Positions 44,186 through 52,141 of a stretch of 64,000 nucleotides of DNA are shown here, piece after piece. The stretch spans positions 51,907 through 115,906 of the forward strand of contig WLWY01000012.1 in NCBI GenBank assembly GCA_012103325.1, in the 5' to 3' direction. Origin of the DNA: Alphaproteobacteria bacterium (lineage in GTDB: Bacteria > Pseudomonadota > Alphaproteobacteria > UBA8366 > GCA-2717185). The stretch's first letter is position 1; each line of letters opens with the position of its first letter. Below the pieces are notes generated by a model. That model saw nothing but the letters and a program-made list of their open reading frames with translations. It searched no databases and was not told the origin of the DNA. The position numbers were made by a program, and so were the translations under genes.

Positions 44186-44321
44186 AGACCAGATCGGGGT
44201 TTGTTGGAATCGCCTTTGGCGATCCAAAAACCGCGTGAATCTGGTCTTCTTTAATAGTAGCGAGCGGATTCACAAGAGTATCCGAACCCATGTAATGGGT
44301 TCGTCTAAACTTGATCCGCTC
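44186..44321. repeat. Double-hairpin intergenic repeat, copy 2
   Basis: A 136-bp relative of 7678-7815. Hairpin I: outer stem 44186-44194/44239-44247. Hairpin II: outer stem 44262-44269/44314-44321, with a perfect inner stem CGAACCCAT/ATGGGTTCG. Relative to copy 1, TCAGAT/ATCTGA has become CCAGAT/ATCTGG and ATCGGAT/ATCCGAT has become AGCGGAT/ATCCGCT, so both strands changed together. It lies between convergent genes and touches the stop codon of the stress-protein gene. Confidence 0.85.
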
Positions 44322-45325
44322 TAGCGGATTTTCAGCACCGAGGTATGGGCCTTGCCCATGACGCTGAAGGAGATGTTTTTGACGACGAACCGCCGCAGCC
44401 AGTTCTTGCCCGAGTCGGCAACGGCGATCACCGAATAATCGTTTCCCATACGAACGATCTGCTCTGCTGGGTCGCCGATGCCAACCTGCACGCCGGCAAC
44501 CGGGATTTCCATCTTGCCCAGCATCTCGCTCGCTTTTTCAAGGACGCGCTCGGCGCTAGAAATCTCATCCTTCTGCCGCGCAACGGCGAAGAGCGTGATC
44601 GGGTCGCCGCTATGTTGCGCCAGAACCGCATCGCGGCGCATCGCATCGAGCGAGCTCCTGGAGCCATCCGTGCAGATCAGGTGCCCTTTTCCGTTCCCAT
44701 TCCCGTTGCCGCGCGCGACCATGATGGAGCACGGCGCCAGCATGGCGACCTTCTGCGCGACACTGGCATCGAAGAACGACCGGATCGCGCCCCGCCAATT
44801 GGTCGGCGCGCCCATGATCATCAAATTATAGGGGCCGAGTTCGTACTGATCGAGAATGCCGCTCGCCGGGTCCGGCGCGGTCTTCAGCTTCAACACGATG
44901 CTTTTGCCGCTCTCGTGACGGTATTCCACCTTGTTGTCGCCCAGCGGATCGCCCCAGGTATCGGTGTGGGAAACGACGCTGTTCCAGTGCGCCGCCATAT
45001 CCTTTTCATTGATCAGCATATCCAGGCCACGTTTGAGATAGGTGATACCCGGCAGTTCCAGCCCCCAATCCAGCATGTTCTCGCGCGCGACCCGGACCTG
45101 CAGTCCGCCAGACCGCAAGCCCTGATCGATGGAACGGACGTAGAGCAGAATGATGTCGCACTCGCTACTATGGCCGATCTTGGCCGCAAAGCGCAGGCCT
45201 TCGTAGGAGGCGTCGGAGCCATCGATACAGACCAGCATGCGAAACCGGGCGCGCCGTTCCTGGCGCACCGCTTCCAGTTCCGCCTTGAACCCGTGATCGT
45301 CCCGCAGCCGTTTGAAGCCCAGCAT
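44321..45325 (-). CDS. Universal stress protein family, two UspA domains
   Basis: A ~334-residue cytoplasmic protein with two UspA-like domains. The first starts RFRMLVCIDGSDASYEGLRFAAKIG and the second GHLICTDGSRSSLDAMRRDAVLAQH, after a Gly-Asn repeat linker (GNGNGNGK). The second domain ends with VGIGDPAEQIVRMGNDYSVIAVAD. The nucleotide-binding Gly-rich loop is only partly conserved. ATG 45325 is chosen because it follows the stop of the SLC13 gene by two bases, so they are coupled; a 26-codon upstream extension would lie inside that gene. A role in stress tolerance or in tuning the transporter is inferred. Confidence 0.83.
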   Translation of the reverse strand: MLGFKRLRDDHGFKAELEAVRQERRARFRMLVCIDGSDASYEGLRFAAKIGHSSECDIILLYVRSIDQGLRSGGLQVRVARENMLDWGLELPGITYLKRGLDMLINEKDMAAHWNSVVSHTDTWGDPLGDNKVEYRHESGKSIVLKLKTAPDPASGILDQYELGPYNLMIMGAPTNWRGAIRSFFDASVAQKVAMLAPCSIMVARGNGNGNGKGHLICTDGSRSSLDAMRRDAVLAQHSGDPITLFAVARQKDEISSAERVLEKASEMLGKMEIPVAGVQVGIGDPAEQIVRMGNDYSVIAVADSGKNWLRRFVVKNISFSVMGKAHTSVLKIR

Positions 45326-45327
45326 TC

Positions 45328-46866
45328 TTACACCCCGAGGAAGGGCCAATAGAGGGAAGCCGCGACCATCATCATGAAGACCGACATCAGAACCATGCGC
45401 CATCCGACGATCAGGAAGTCCGTCGTCTTAAGATAGCCCGATGCGTATACAATGGTGCAGGCAGGCGTGCCCACGACCGTCAGATAGGCGAACGCGGATG
45501 AAATCGCGGTAATAAATCCAAGCACGAGCGGACTTTCTTCGGCCACGATCGCAAGCTTGAGAACGATCGGGCCCAGCACGGCGACGGCGGCACCGTTGGA
45601 CATGGTGTTCGTCACCAAAGTGGTCAGCGCCGAGACGGCGGCCCACAGGCCAAGCCCTTCGTTTGCGCCGAGCGGCGTCAACAAGGCCAGGAAATTCTCG
45701 GCGATCCATATCGCCGCACCGCTGTCCTTCATCTGCACGCCGAGCGAGATCGCCGCCGCGTACAGCAATACGACGCCCCAGTTGACCCCGCTGTTGATGT
45801 CCTCCCACTTGACAAGACCGGAGATCAAAAACAGCGCGGCACCCGTGACCGCCACGGTACCCATGCCGAATTCGCCGGAGAGAAAGACCCAGCCCAGCAG
45901 AATCATGCCGAAAAACGCGATGGACAGCCAGTCGCCGGGCTTCATCGGGCCTTGGATAATGATCTGCTGGCGCAATTTCGTAACCGCGCGCGACAGGGTC
46001 GGATATTCCGGTTTGAAGGTGCGCAGCAGGATGAAGGTGACGAACGGCAGTTGGATCAGAAATACCGGATACGCGTAGGTGATCCAGGTCACGTAATCGA
46101 TCAGGAACTTGCGGGTTTCCGGGTTTGTCGGGTCGAAGAAGAACTCCTTCCAATAGCCGATCATGATGGCGTTGCGCGCGCCGCCGGACGGCGTGCCGAT
46201 GCCGGCGACGGAGCAGCCATAGGAGATCGAGAACAGCAATACCGCCGCCAGCCCCCGAACCTTCTTCGGGTCGTCCGACGTCAGCGTGATCAAGGTGATC
46301 CCGACCGGCAGCATCATCGCCGCCACCGTGTGCTCGCCGACGAAGGACGCCAGGATTCCGGAGACGACGGAGATGCCGAAACAGATATTCGACGTCTTGG
46401 TCCCCGTAACCCGCACGATCAGCCACGCGATCCGCTTGTCCAGCTGCTGCTTGACGACGGCGACCGCAAGCATCAGCGAGCCCATGATGAACAGGACGGA
46501 ATCCGTCATCAGGGTCTTCGCCACCGTGGTGGATTCAAGGCCGAGCAGAATGACCTGACCGACGATAATCAACAGCGCCACGGTCGGCAGCGGGATCGGC
46601 TCGGTGACGAACAGAATGGTCGCGACCACCGACATGGTCAGAACGATCTGGCCTTCCCGTGTCAGCCCGTCCGGCTGCGGCATTGTCAGGAGGACGAAGC
46701 CCACCGCCATGGCGACGAAGAACCAGCGTTTCTCCCAGAAATAATAGAAATTGAGCTGCTGACGGACGACCAGCATGCGCTGATAGCCGCGCCGCCGGAC
46801 TTTGATCGACCAGGGGTCGTGCGGCTCGTAAGCCCGCAGGCTGTCGGTGACAAGGCTCGCAACCAT
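45328..46866 (-). CDS. SLC13/DASS family anion transporter
   Basis: A 512-residue inner-membrane permease with about 11-12 hydrophobic segments. It has the two related halves of the divalent-anion:sodium symporter family. The key hairpin segments are GIGTPSGGARNAIMIGY in the first half and ALTTLVTNTMSNGAAVAVLGP in the second, matching the substrate- and Na+-binding S/T-N-T/P loops. Such transporters carry dicarboxylates, sulfate or related anions. An N-terminal ~55-residue cytoplasmic extension precedes the first membrane span. It is coupled to the stress protein downstream. Confidence 0.92.
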   Translation of the reverse strand: MVASLVTDSLRAYEPHDPWSIKVRRRGYQRMLVVRQQLNFYYFWEKRWFFVAMAVGFVLLTMPQPDGLTREGQIVLTMSVVATILFVTEPIPLPTVALLIIVGQVILLGLESTTVAKTLMTDSVLFIMGSLMLAVAVVKQQLDKRIAWLIVRVTGTKTSNICFGISVVSGILASFVGEHTVAAMMLPVGITLITLTSDDPKKVRGLAAVLLFSISYGCSVAGIGTPSGGARNAIMIGYWKEFFFDPTNPETRKFLIDYVTWITYAYPVFLIQLPFVTFILLRTFKPEYPTLSRAVTKLRQQIIIQGPMKPGDWLSIAFFGMILLGWVFLSGEFGMGTVAVTGAALFLISGLVKWEDINSGVNWGVVLLYAAAISLGVQMKDSGAAIWIAENFLALLTPLGANEGLGLWAAVSALTTLVTNTMSNGAAVAVLGPIVLKLAIVAEESPLVLGFITAISSAFAYLTVVGTPACTIVYASGYLKTTDFLIVGWRMVLMSVFMMMVAASLYWPFLGV

Positions 46867-47300
46867 TAGACAGCGCCCGCCCGAGGGCGTGTGGTGTCCG
46901 GTTGCCTCGCATTTCTCTTCAGCGTGCCTTGCCCCAGCTTAATGAACTGGTGTTGGTTTTGCATTGCGAACTGAACTAACTGAACTGGCGTTTCCCGAAT
47001 AATCCCCAAAACGATATCAATAGTATGCGCCTTTTACTTCGATTTGAATAGTCGATTACAGAAAATTGAAAATAGTTAACTTGGCCGGACGCATTAACCA
47101 ATTCGGCCTACTTATCGGCCAGCGGTAACGCGCATCCTAATATTGCAACGCAAAGGGAATTTACGCGCGTGAGCGTTATGCAGAGTCGATACGGGAACCG
47201 GAAAATGCCGGGTGGACCTTCCATCGGCGCACAAACAGCAAGCAGGGTTGTTGTTTAATCACCTGCGAAACTGTATAAAACGCCTACCAGCAAGATCTGC

Positions 47301-47332
47301 GCCCGCCCGGAGAAATCCGCGGCGGGCTTTTT
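47301..47332 (+). terminator. Rho-independent terminator
   Basis: A seven-base G+C stem GCCCGCC (47301-47307) and GGCGGGC (47321-47327) directly followed by five Ts. It is read on the plus strand. No annotated gene lies immediately upstream, which hints at a short unrecognised transcript. Confidence 0.7.
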
Positions 47333-47396
47333 CGTGCGCATGCCGAAACGTCGCCGTTGCCTACGCGTACGGCCAACATCCTACCCCCCATCTGTC

Positions 47397-47417
47397 ATCC
47401 TTGGCTTGACCGAGGAT
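47397..47417. repeat. Short palindromic repeat resembling dispersed alphaproteobacterial elements
   Basis: ATCCTTGG and CCGAGGAT are separated by CTTGA, with one G-T pair. The word pattern (TCATCC..GG.TTGACC.GAGGATCCA) resembles short intergenic palindromes repeated many times in alphaproteobacterial genomes. Only one copy occurs in this window. Confidence 0.5.
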
Positions 47418-47520
47418 CCATGTCGATGCCGAACGCGGCGTTGTCCCGGTTCCCGGATCGACGGCGCGAGCACCCAACAATTCTCCCCTCACCCTCACCC
47501 TCCCGCTCCGCGGGGGCCTT

Positions 47521-47572
47521 CCTCTCCCCCGGGCTGAACGGCCTTGATGACCGTTCAGGGCCGGGGGAGAGG
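47521..47572. repeat. Long G+C-rich hairpin
   Basis: CCTCTCCCCCGG and its complement enclose CTGAACGG and CCGTTCAG, making a stem of about 20 bp. It is preceded by pyrimidine-rich CTCCCCTCACCCTC. It resembles dispersed palindromic repeats and sits just before the ribosome site of the phage-like gene at 47624. Confidence 0.6.
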
Positions 47573-47623
47573 GGAAAACATGTCTCCAAAACCTATCGAC
47601 CCTCAATAGAAGGAGCCCCACCC

Positions 47624-48550
47624 ATGCCCCGACTGCCCGGCGTGCGAGACGTCACGCGCGTATCCACCAACGGCCTGCGCCTGCCGGCCCTGAACGCCCC
47701 CGCTCCCGACCCCACGGGGGCGGCGCTGCAGGAGGTCGGGCGGTCGCTGGGCGACTTCGGCGAGGCGCTCGACGATTTCGCCCGCAAGCGCAAACGGCTC
47801 AAGGAGGCGGACGAAAGACTCAAGGCGCAGAAATTCGATGCCGACCTGGCCAAGGGGCGCGCCGTTTCGCCGCCGGACGGTTTCTTCTTCGAAGACGCGG
47901 ACGAGGATGGCGAGGGTGAGACGCGCATCAGCGACGCGGCCACCCCAAGCGCGGACAATCCGCCCCTGCTCTCCTTCGAGGAAGCGGGCGACGCTCACAT
48001 AAAGCGAATTCAAAACCCCGAGCAGCAGGCGCGTCACCAAAAGATCTTCGATGGCCACAAGAAGTTCCGCCTTATCGACCGCGGCGTCGAAGACCAGAAC
48101 ATCGGCGCCGCCAATCTCGTGTTCCGCGTCGACGGCATCCTCGACCGGCACCGCGAAACCGTGTCCGCCAAACCGGACATGATCAAACTGTCGCTGGAGA
48201 AAGGACGCGGCGTCCTGCGCCAGAACAAAGACGATCTGGGCTGGTCCGACGAGACCCTGCGCGAGAAGGAACGAGCGTTCGAGCGCAGCCTCGACGTGTC
48301 CCTGCTGCGCGGCCGCATCGCCCGCGGCGAGGCCGTACCGGTACTCGACTTTCTCAAAGGCCCCGACGCCAGGACCTTGCTGGACGAAGACAGCATCGTC
48401 GACTTGACCCGGGAGGCGGCGGCGCGCGAAGCGAGCGAGGTAACGGCGATCCTGAGCGATATGGATATCCATGGCGCGGCGATCGAGCGGGCCGGGACCG
48501 GCCTCGAAGGCCTGCCGGAGCGCGCGGCCGCGATCCTGCCGCCGGAGTAG
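47624..48550 (+). pseudogene. Phage structural-like protein, N-terminal piece before an amber codon
   Basis: About 308 residues starting MPRLPGVRDVTRVSTNGLRLPALNAP after AAGGAG with a good spacing. The polar, charged, mostly helical sequence (LGDFGEALDDFARKRKRLKEADERLKAQKFD) resembles N-termini of phage internal or ejection-type proteins in proteobacterial prophages; this is a weak match from pattern only. It ends at TAG (48548-48550), yet the same frame stays coding afterwards (FDDFELAQRRARTLFDF), so the stop looks like a point mutation, probably of CAG. The downstream pieces at 48551 and 49570 belong to the same ancestral gene. Confidence 0.65.
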
Positions 48551-49615
48551 TTCGATGACTTCGAGCTGGCCCAGCGCCGGGCGCGGACGCTGTTCGACTT
48601 TGGACAGCAGCATGGCGCGTCCTCGCAATCGGAAATCGAGGCAGCCGTGAAAGCACTACGGCCAGCCGAAGGCACGGGCACGGAGGACCAGAAGACGTTC
48701 GAGGCCGTCACGGATAAGGCACAGCGCATAATCGCCGAGCGTCACGCCGACCCCGGCGCAGACGCAGAACGCGACCCCCTGGTGGCCGCCGCGAAGGCGA
48801 GCGGCGATGCGGAGCGGGCGGTCACGCGGAGCCTGGCAGTACAGGAAAAGCGCGAGGTGCCAGAAGCGCTGCGCAAGGTCCTGCCGAAGGAAGAAGCGCG
48901 CACCATGGCGGCCGAATTGGATGGCCTGCCGGCACTGGCCCGTGCGCCGGAGATTCTGAACCAGAAGGAAAAATATGGCAGGCATTTCGACGCCGTACTG
49001 GGCGAGATGCAGACGGAGGGGCTGGACCCGGAAACGATCGCCATCGCCGCCGTCGCCGACAACCCCAAGAAGCTTCAGGCGCTGCTGCCGGCCATGGGCG
49101 TACCCTATGCGCAACTCACCGAAGGCAAAACCCCGGACCAGATCGCCGATGTACAATCGGCCGTCGAAACGCTGCGGGACGCAATGGTGCAGCAAGGCCG
49201 CCTCGATCCCGCCATCGAACCCTTCGTCCTCCAGAAAGCCGCTCTGCACGAGCTCACGCAAACCGGCGACCCGCAGCGCGCCGCAAAACGCGCCATGGAA
49301 ACCCTCGCCAAACCGGATGTTGTAGCAATAGACGACAACACCCTGATCGGCGGCGCGGGTCGTGACGAATTCCTATCGCCCCTGGGAAGGCGGAAAGGCA
49401 CAAAGACGCCCGGCGAGGTAAACAGCTTCTTCGAAGATAGGTGGGACAAGGACGATGAGACGTTCGCGGCCGAAGCGGCAAAGTTCGGCCTCAACCCGGA
49501 CCGTGCGCTTCTGCTGCGGGACATTTTGAAGGCGGGCAAAATGGGATCACGGCGGAAGAAAAAGCCGCCTTGCTGGAACGGACGGAAGGGCGGCCTATCG
49601 ATTTTCGGCGCTTGA
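48551..49615 (+). pseudogene. Phage structural-like protein, middle piece
   Basis: Continues the frame of 47624-48550 after the amber codon, with a helical Glu/Ala/Lys-rich sequence (HADPGADAERDPLVAAAKASGDAERAVTRS and AVADNPKKLQALLPAM). It contains DDNTLIGGAGRDEFLSPLGRR late. Around 49538 the frame slips: AAAA replaces an expected AAAAA, so GGC AAA AAT GGG ATC becomes GGC AAA ATG GGA, and the natural reading GKNGITAEEKAALLERTEGRP moves to the next frame. The reading then ends in a meaningless tail at 49615. A GTG at 48647 could restart translation. Confidence 0.65.
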
Positions 49616-50244
49616 TCAACAGCTTCAACGTCGGTGAAAAATCTGACAGAGCGCAGAAAATTGCCGGCGTTATTTCGTTCAAGGATCTTGCGGAAGAAGA
49701 CAGAGCCCGATCAGCTGCCGAAGTTGGGCGAGAGTTCCTTGAAAACTTGCCCGGTAAATCAAGGAAGCTCCCCAGAAACCCCGGAGCAACTCAAGGCGGT
49801 TCGTCTTCAAGAAACAAAAAACGAGAAAACCCCGAAGACGAGTTCAATGTTAAGCTGCCCAATAAATCGGCAACGAAAAATCCGATGACCAAAGCGGAGT
49901 TCGACGCTCTAAAGGATAGCGGTGAAATTGATCCGAACCGTATCCGCCCTATGCAGAATACAATAAAACGAGACTTTCAGGATGGCCGCTCTCTCGAGCA
50001 GATGGTGAGAGAGCTATTAGATGGCACTGGTGGGCCAATAGAGAAGATAAGGATCGCAGTTATTGGGGAGCATGTGTTTACTCTGGATCACAGGCGACTC
50101 ATTGCGCACCGTCTAGCCGGTAAAAACATACAATATCGAAAAGCTACACCAGATGAAATAGAGAGGGCGACCAGTGGAGACAAAACCAAAATGACAACAA
50201 GAAATACCGGTACATCCATCGAAATAAAGAAAAGGAGAAAATAA
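49570..50244 (+). CDS. C-terminal polymorphic-toxin domain, ParB-like nuclease type
   Basis: The C-terminal part of the broken gene at 47624, in the corrected frame. After ~90 linker residues comes a ~100-residue domain: RIRPMQNTIKRDFQDGRSLEQMVRELLDG, a short beta strand IAVIGEHVFTLDHRRLIAHRLAGKNIQYRKAT, then a basic Lys/Arg tail. The R-P-x-Q-x-T-I start, the D-x-R-R-L and the R-A-T segments are the pattern of ParB-like nuclease toxin domains found at the ends of contact-dependent and Rhs-type toxins. Its stop overlaps the start of the small acidic gene at 50244, the classical toxin-immunity arrangement. As an isolated frame it lacks its delivery part. Function is inferred. Confidence 0.65.
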   Translation: MLERTEGRPIDFRRLINSFNVGEKSDRAQKIAGVISFKDLAEEDRARSAAEVGREFLENLPGKSRKLPRNPGATQGGSSSRNKKRENPEDEFNVKLPNKSATKNPMTKAEFDALKDSGEIDPNRIRPMQNTIKRDFQDGRSLEQMVRELLDGTGGPIEKIRIAVIGEHVFTLDHRRLIAHRLAGKNIQYRKATPDEIERATSGDKTKMTTRNTGTSIEIKKRRK

Positions 50245-50519
50245 TGAACGAAGAAGAAAAAAAATATAGAGAAGAGGTTAGCAAACTAATTAGAGGTGTA
50301 GGTTCAAGGGAGGAACTCGTTGAACTTACTGAACTGTTAGCGCATGGGTTTGAGAGAGGATTCGAAGAGGAACAATCCGTAACGGATTATCTTGATGGTT
50401 ATGCCGCGTTGGTTGAGGCTCTAGATAGTTGGTACAAGAACCAAGATCTCGAATTGCCGGAACACCCTACCTGGAATATGATGGGACGTCTCTTAGCTTC
50501 AGCCTTTATCCATAGTTGA
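50244..50519 (+). CDS. Small acidic protein, candidate immunity protein
   Basis: A 91-residue acidic protein (MNEEEKKYREEVSKLIRG...). Its ATG overlaps the TAA of the ParB-like toxin piece by one base, and AAAGGAGAAAATA just upstream is a strong ribosome site. It is entirely cytoplasmic, helical and Glu-rich, as many immunity proteins are. No family was recognised. Position and charge support a role in neutralising the adjacent toxin domain, whose tail is basic. The gene looks intact although its toxin partner is broken, which fits selection to keep immunity against siblings or a lag in decay. Confidence 0.65.
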   Translation: MNEEEKKYREEVSKLIRGVGSREELVELTELLAHGFERGFEEEQSVTDYLDGYAALVEALDSWYKNQDLELPEHPTWNMMGRLLASAFIHS

Positions 50520-50584
50520 GGCGAAATGGTGTCAAAAAGACGTATCAGAAAATGAACAACCTTCGACTGTCATAAGCACAGCTT

Positions 50585-50684
50585 GGGTCAGATCTTGCAA
50601 TCATACAATTTGTCTGCCGTGTTGTTCGGTCTCGTTGCCATCCTGTATCGGTGAAGCGATTGTGTTATTGCAAGACCTGACCCC
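50585..50684. repeat. Inverted-repeat element, copy 1 (GGGTCAGGTCTTGCA family)
   Basis: A 100-bp element bounded by GGGTCAGATCTTGCAAT (50585-50601) and its complement ATTGCAAGACCTGACCC (50667-50683). Near-identical ends flank two other ~99-bp elements at 51514 and 51960. It carries no gene and resembles REPIN or MITE units moved by a RAYT-type transposase, none of which is in the window. Confidence 0.8.
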
Positions 50685-50696
50685 CATACTTCCCGG

Positions 50697-50951
50697 GATG
50701 GCGATAGACTAATCATCAAGGGAGCAACGGTTTTTGGTTGGCGAGATAGATATGATTGGCACGTTGATTTGCATGCCGAGCTTCCCGTAATCGGCATCGT
50801 CCGGGATGAGGACGCAAAGGAACTTCAGACACACCGGGGAGCAAAAGAGTTCGATATGAGTTCGACCTGGACGGGTCAATTAGAAACGACGATCGCCCTG
50901 GAAAAGGGCAGCTTCAAGCTACAGGGAGCAAAGTGGACAGATGACGAATAG
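50697..50951 (+). pseudogene. Truncated gene fragment abutting the inverted-repeat element
   Basis: An open frame without a clear start that begins right after the 50585-50684 element. It reads GDRLIIKGATVFGWRDRYDWHVDLHAEL and then AKEFDMSSTWTGQLETTIALEKGSFKLQGAKWTDDE. The regular alternation and the WRDRYDWH motif suggest a real protein end, and the 60 residues from ATG 50769 are the best-supported part. It overlaps the start of the membrane protein at 50941 by 11 bp. It may be the end of a second toxin-type protein whose front was removed by the repeat insertion. I do not recognise the family. Confidence 0.45.
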
Positions 50952-51399
50952 AAATGAATCCGGCGTTTCCCTTTTTGGAATCAAGATACGGAGTTCATCG
51001 AAACTTTCTTTTCTATTCGCGGCAATAATCGTTTCGTTTGGCATTTTAGCGATTGTCGGTTACCGGCAGATGCCGACCGAGCTAGCGATTCCAAGATGCC
51101 ACAAGTACGACGATTCCAGGCGATTTTATTCTTATGAGCACGATTTGAACGAGCGATTCGCTTTGGCCTTCGCGACATACCTTATGCATGAAGGAATGCG
51201 CGTCAGATTCGATAAAGAAACATCCACCGTTTGGATTGCACCGGCGGACGCATATTGGGCTCCATACATTCGCGCATCGAAAAATGCCGCTGAAGCGCTC
51301 CTTTACGGATTGGATACAAAGTCCTCCGTCTTACGCGCAAACAGAGGCGACCGCGCAAAGGTGACATGCGAACAAGTTAAGCTCTTATCTGTAAAATAG
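50941..51399 (+). CDS. Small membrane protein, candidate immunity or partner protein
   Basis: A 152-residue protein with one transmembrane helix (LSFLFAAIIVSFGILAIVGY, residues 20-39) and a ~110-residue soluble domain outside it that contains a YSYEHDLNERFALAF stretch and an isolated late Cys. It overlaps the preceding fragment by 11 bp, which suggests the two were co-translated. Membrane-anchored immunity proteins often have this shape and sit directly after a toxin gene. No family was recognised, so the assignment as an immunity protein is an inference from context. The A+T-richer codon use differs from the core genes. Confidence 0.5.
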   Translation: MTNRNESGVSLFGIKIRSSSKLSFLFAAIIVSFGILAIVGYRQMPTELAIPRCHKYDDSRRFYSYEHDLNERFALAFATYLMHEGMRVRFDKETSTVWIAPADAYWAPYIRASKNAAEALLYGLDTKSSVLRANRGDRAKVTCEQVKLLSVK

Positions 51400-51446
51400 A
51401 TTCCGTGCCCGACGGGTGCAGTGCAAAATTTGGGATCAAAAATTGT

Positions 51447-51460
51447 GGGGTCAGGTTGTC
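51447..51460 (+). repeat. Partial copy of the inverted-repeat element end
   Basis: GGGGTCAGGTTGTC, matching the first nine to ten bases of the element ends at 51514 and 51960 but without a partner at the expected distance. Probably a remnant. Confidence 0.4.
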
Positions 51461-51513
51461 TAACCGCTTCTGTCAAACCCGGACGCTAGGTTACGGTGTT
51501 CCACAGGAAGGTC

Positions 51514-51612
51514 GGGGTCAGGTCTTGCAGTCCTACATTAGGACCTTATCGCGACAAGACGCACGCGAATTGCGATCTAATAAGTAAATGTATGAATGCA
51601 AGACCTGACCCC
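51514..51612. repeat. Inverted-repeat element, copy 2 (GGGTCAGGTCTTGCA family)
   Basis: A 99-bp element bounded by GGGGTCAGGTCTTGCA (51514-51529) and TGCAAGACCTGACCCC (51597-51612), an exact 16-bp inverted repeat. Same length and ends as 50585-50684. No gene inside. Confidence 0.82.
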
Positions 51613-51691
51613 AGACTCTTGTGTGGTTGGACAGATTTGCCGAGCGAGAAACCTGGCTGATTACCCACTATTTCAACGCCGAAGGGTTAGA

Positions 51692-51825
51692 GTTGCTCCG
51701 GTGAACTGGGCGGCTCATCCGCACCGACCCAACCTACGCACCGCAAGGTTCGCAACGTCCTGCGGTGGGAGCGAAGCAACAGAATTAGAGTACAATTTCT
51801 GGGTCGAGCTTACAACAAACGCGGC
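51692..51825. repeat. 134-bp tandem duplication, unit 1
   Basis: The unit GTTGCTCCGGTGAA... to ...GAGCTTACAACAA is repeated directly at 51826. The units share long blocks such as GGGAGCGAAGCAACAGAATTAG, with scattered substitutions. Short open frames that include it are not convincing. Confidence 0.8.
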
Positions 51826-51954
51826 GTTGCTCCGGTGAATTGGGCGGTTCCATTCGCACCGGGCCAACCTACGCATCGCAAGGTTTGCAACGTCTTACGG
51901 TGGGAGCGAAGCAACAGAATTAGAGTACAGTTTCCGGGTCGAGCTTACAACAAG
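51826..51954. repeat. 134-bp tandem duplication, unit 2
   Basis: The second, slightly diverged unit of the tandem pair. Its right end runs directly into the third inverted-repeat element at 51960. Confidence 0.8.
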
Positions 51955-51959
51955 TAGCA

Positions 51960-52058
51960 GGGGTCAGGTTTTGCAAACAAGCAACTACGTCACCAATTCA
52001 GGGCGCCATCGAGACCAAACAACACGACAGGCAAAATGTATGATCGCGAGGCCTGACC
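51960..52058. repeat. Inverted-repeat element, copy 3, degenerate right end
   Basis: A 99-bp element. The left end GGGGTCAGGTTTTGCA is near consensus. The right end TCGCGAGGCCTGACC matches the expected complement imperfectly. The same length as the other two copies supports common origin. Confidence 0.65.
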
Positions 52059-52141
52059 ATTGGATTCTTCTCCAAGCTTGTTCGTTTCCTATTTGTCTAT
52101 TGAGAATTTCGCAGCCGCCTCCTTAAAGGCAAAGGCTATCG

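Larger units (their letters stand above)
46867..47623. other. Intergenic region with terminator and hairpin repeats, no gene seen
   Basis: A 757-bp stretch between the SLC13 gene and the phage-like gene. The first ~250 bp are A+T-rich and probably hold the SLC13 promoter. A rho-independent terminator occurs at 47301-47332 without any recognisable gene before it, so an uncharacterised short transcript could end there. Two further hairpins follow (47397-47417, 47521-47572). Short open frames exist but none is convincing. Confidence 0.5.

Noticed and set aside
47040..47332. Possible small RNA upstream of the terminator
   Set aside because: A terminator is present but the sequence matches none of the RNA families I can recognise (SRP, 6S, tmRNA, RNase P), and no promoter stands out.
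47212..47409. 65-codon plus-strand open frame near the terminator
   Set aside because: It crosses a terminator and a palindromic repeat, and has no ribosome site or coding pattern.
51692..51954. CRISPR-like array
   Set aside because: Only two 134-bp direct units without spacers, and no cas genes.
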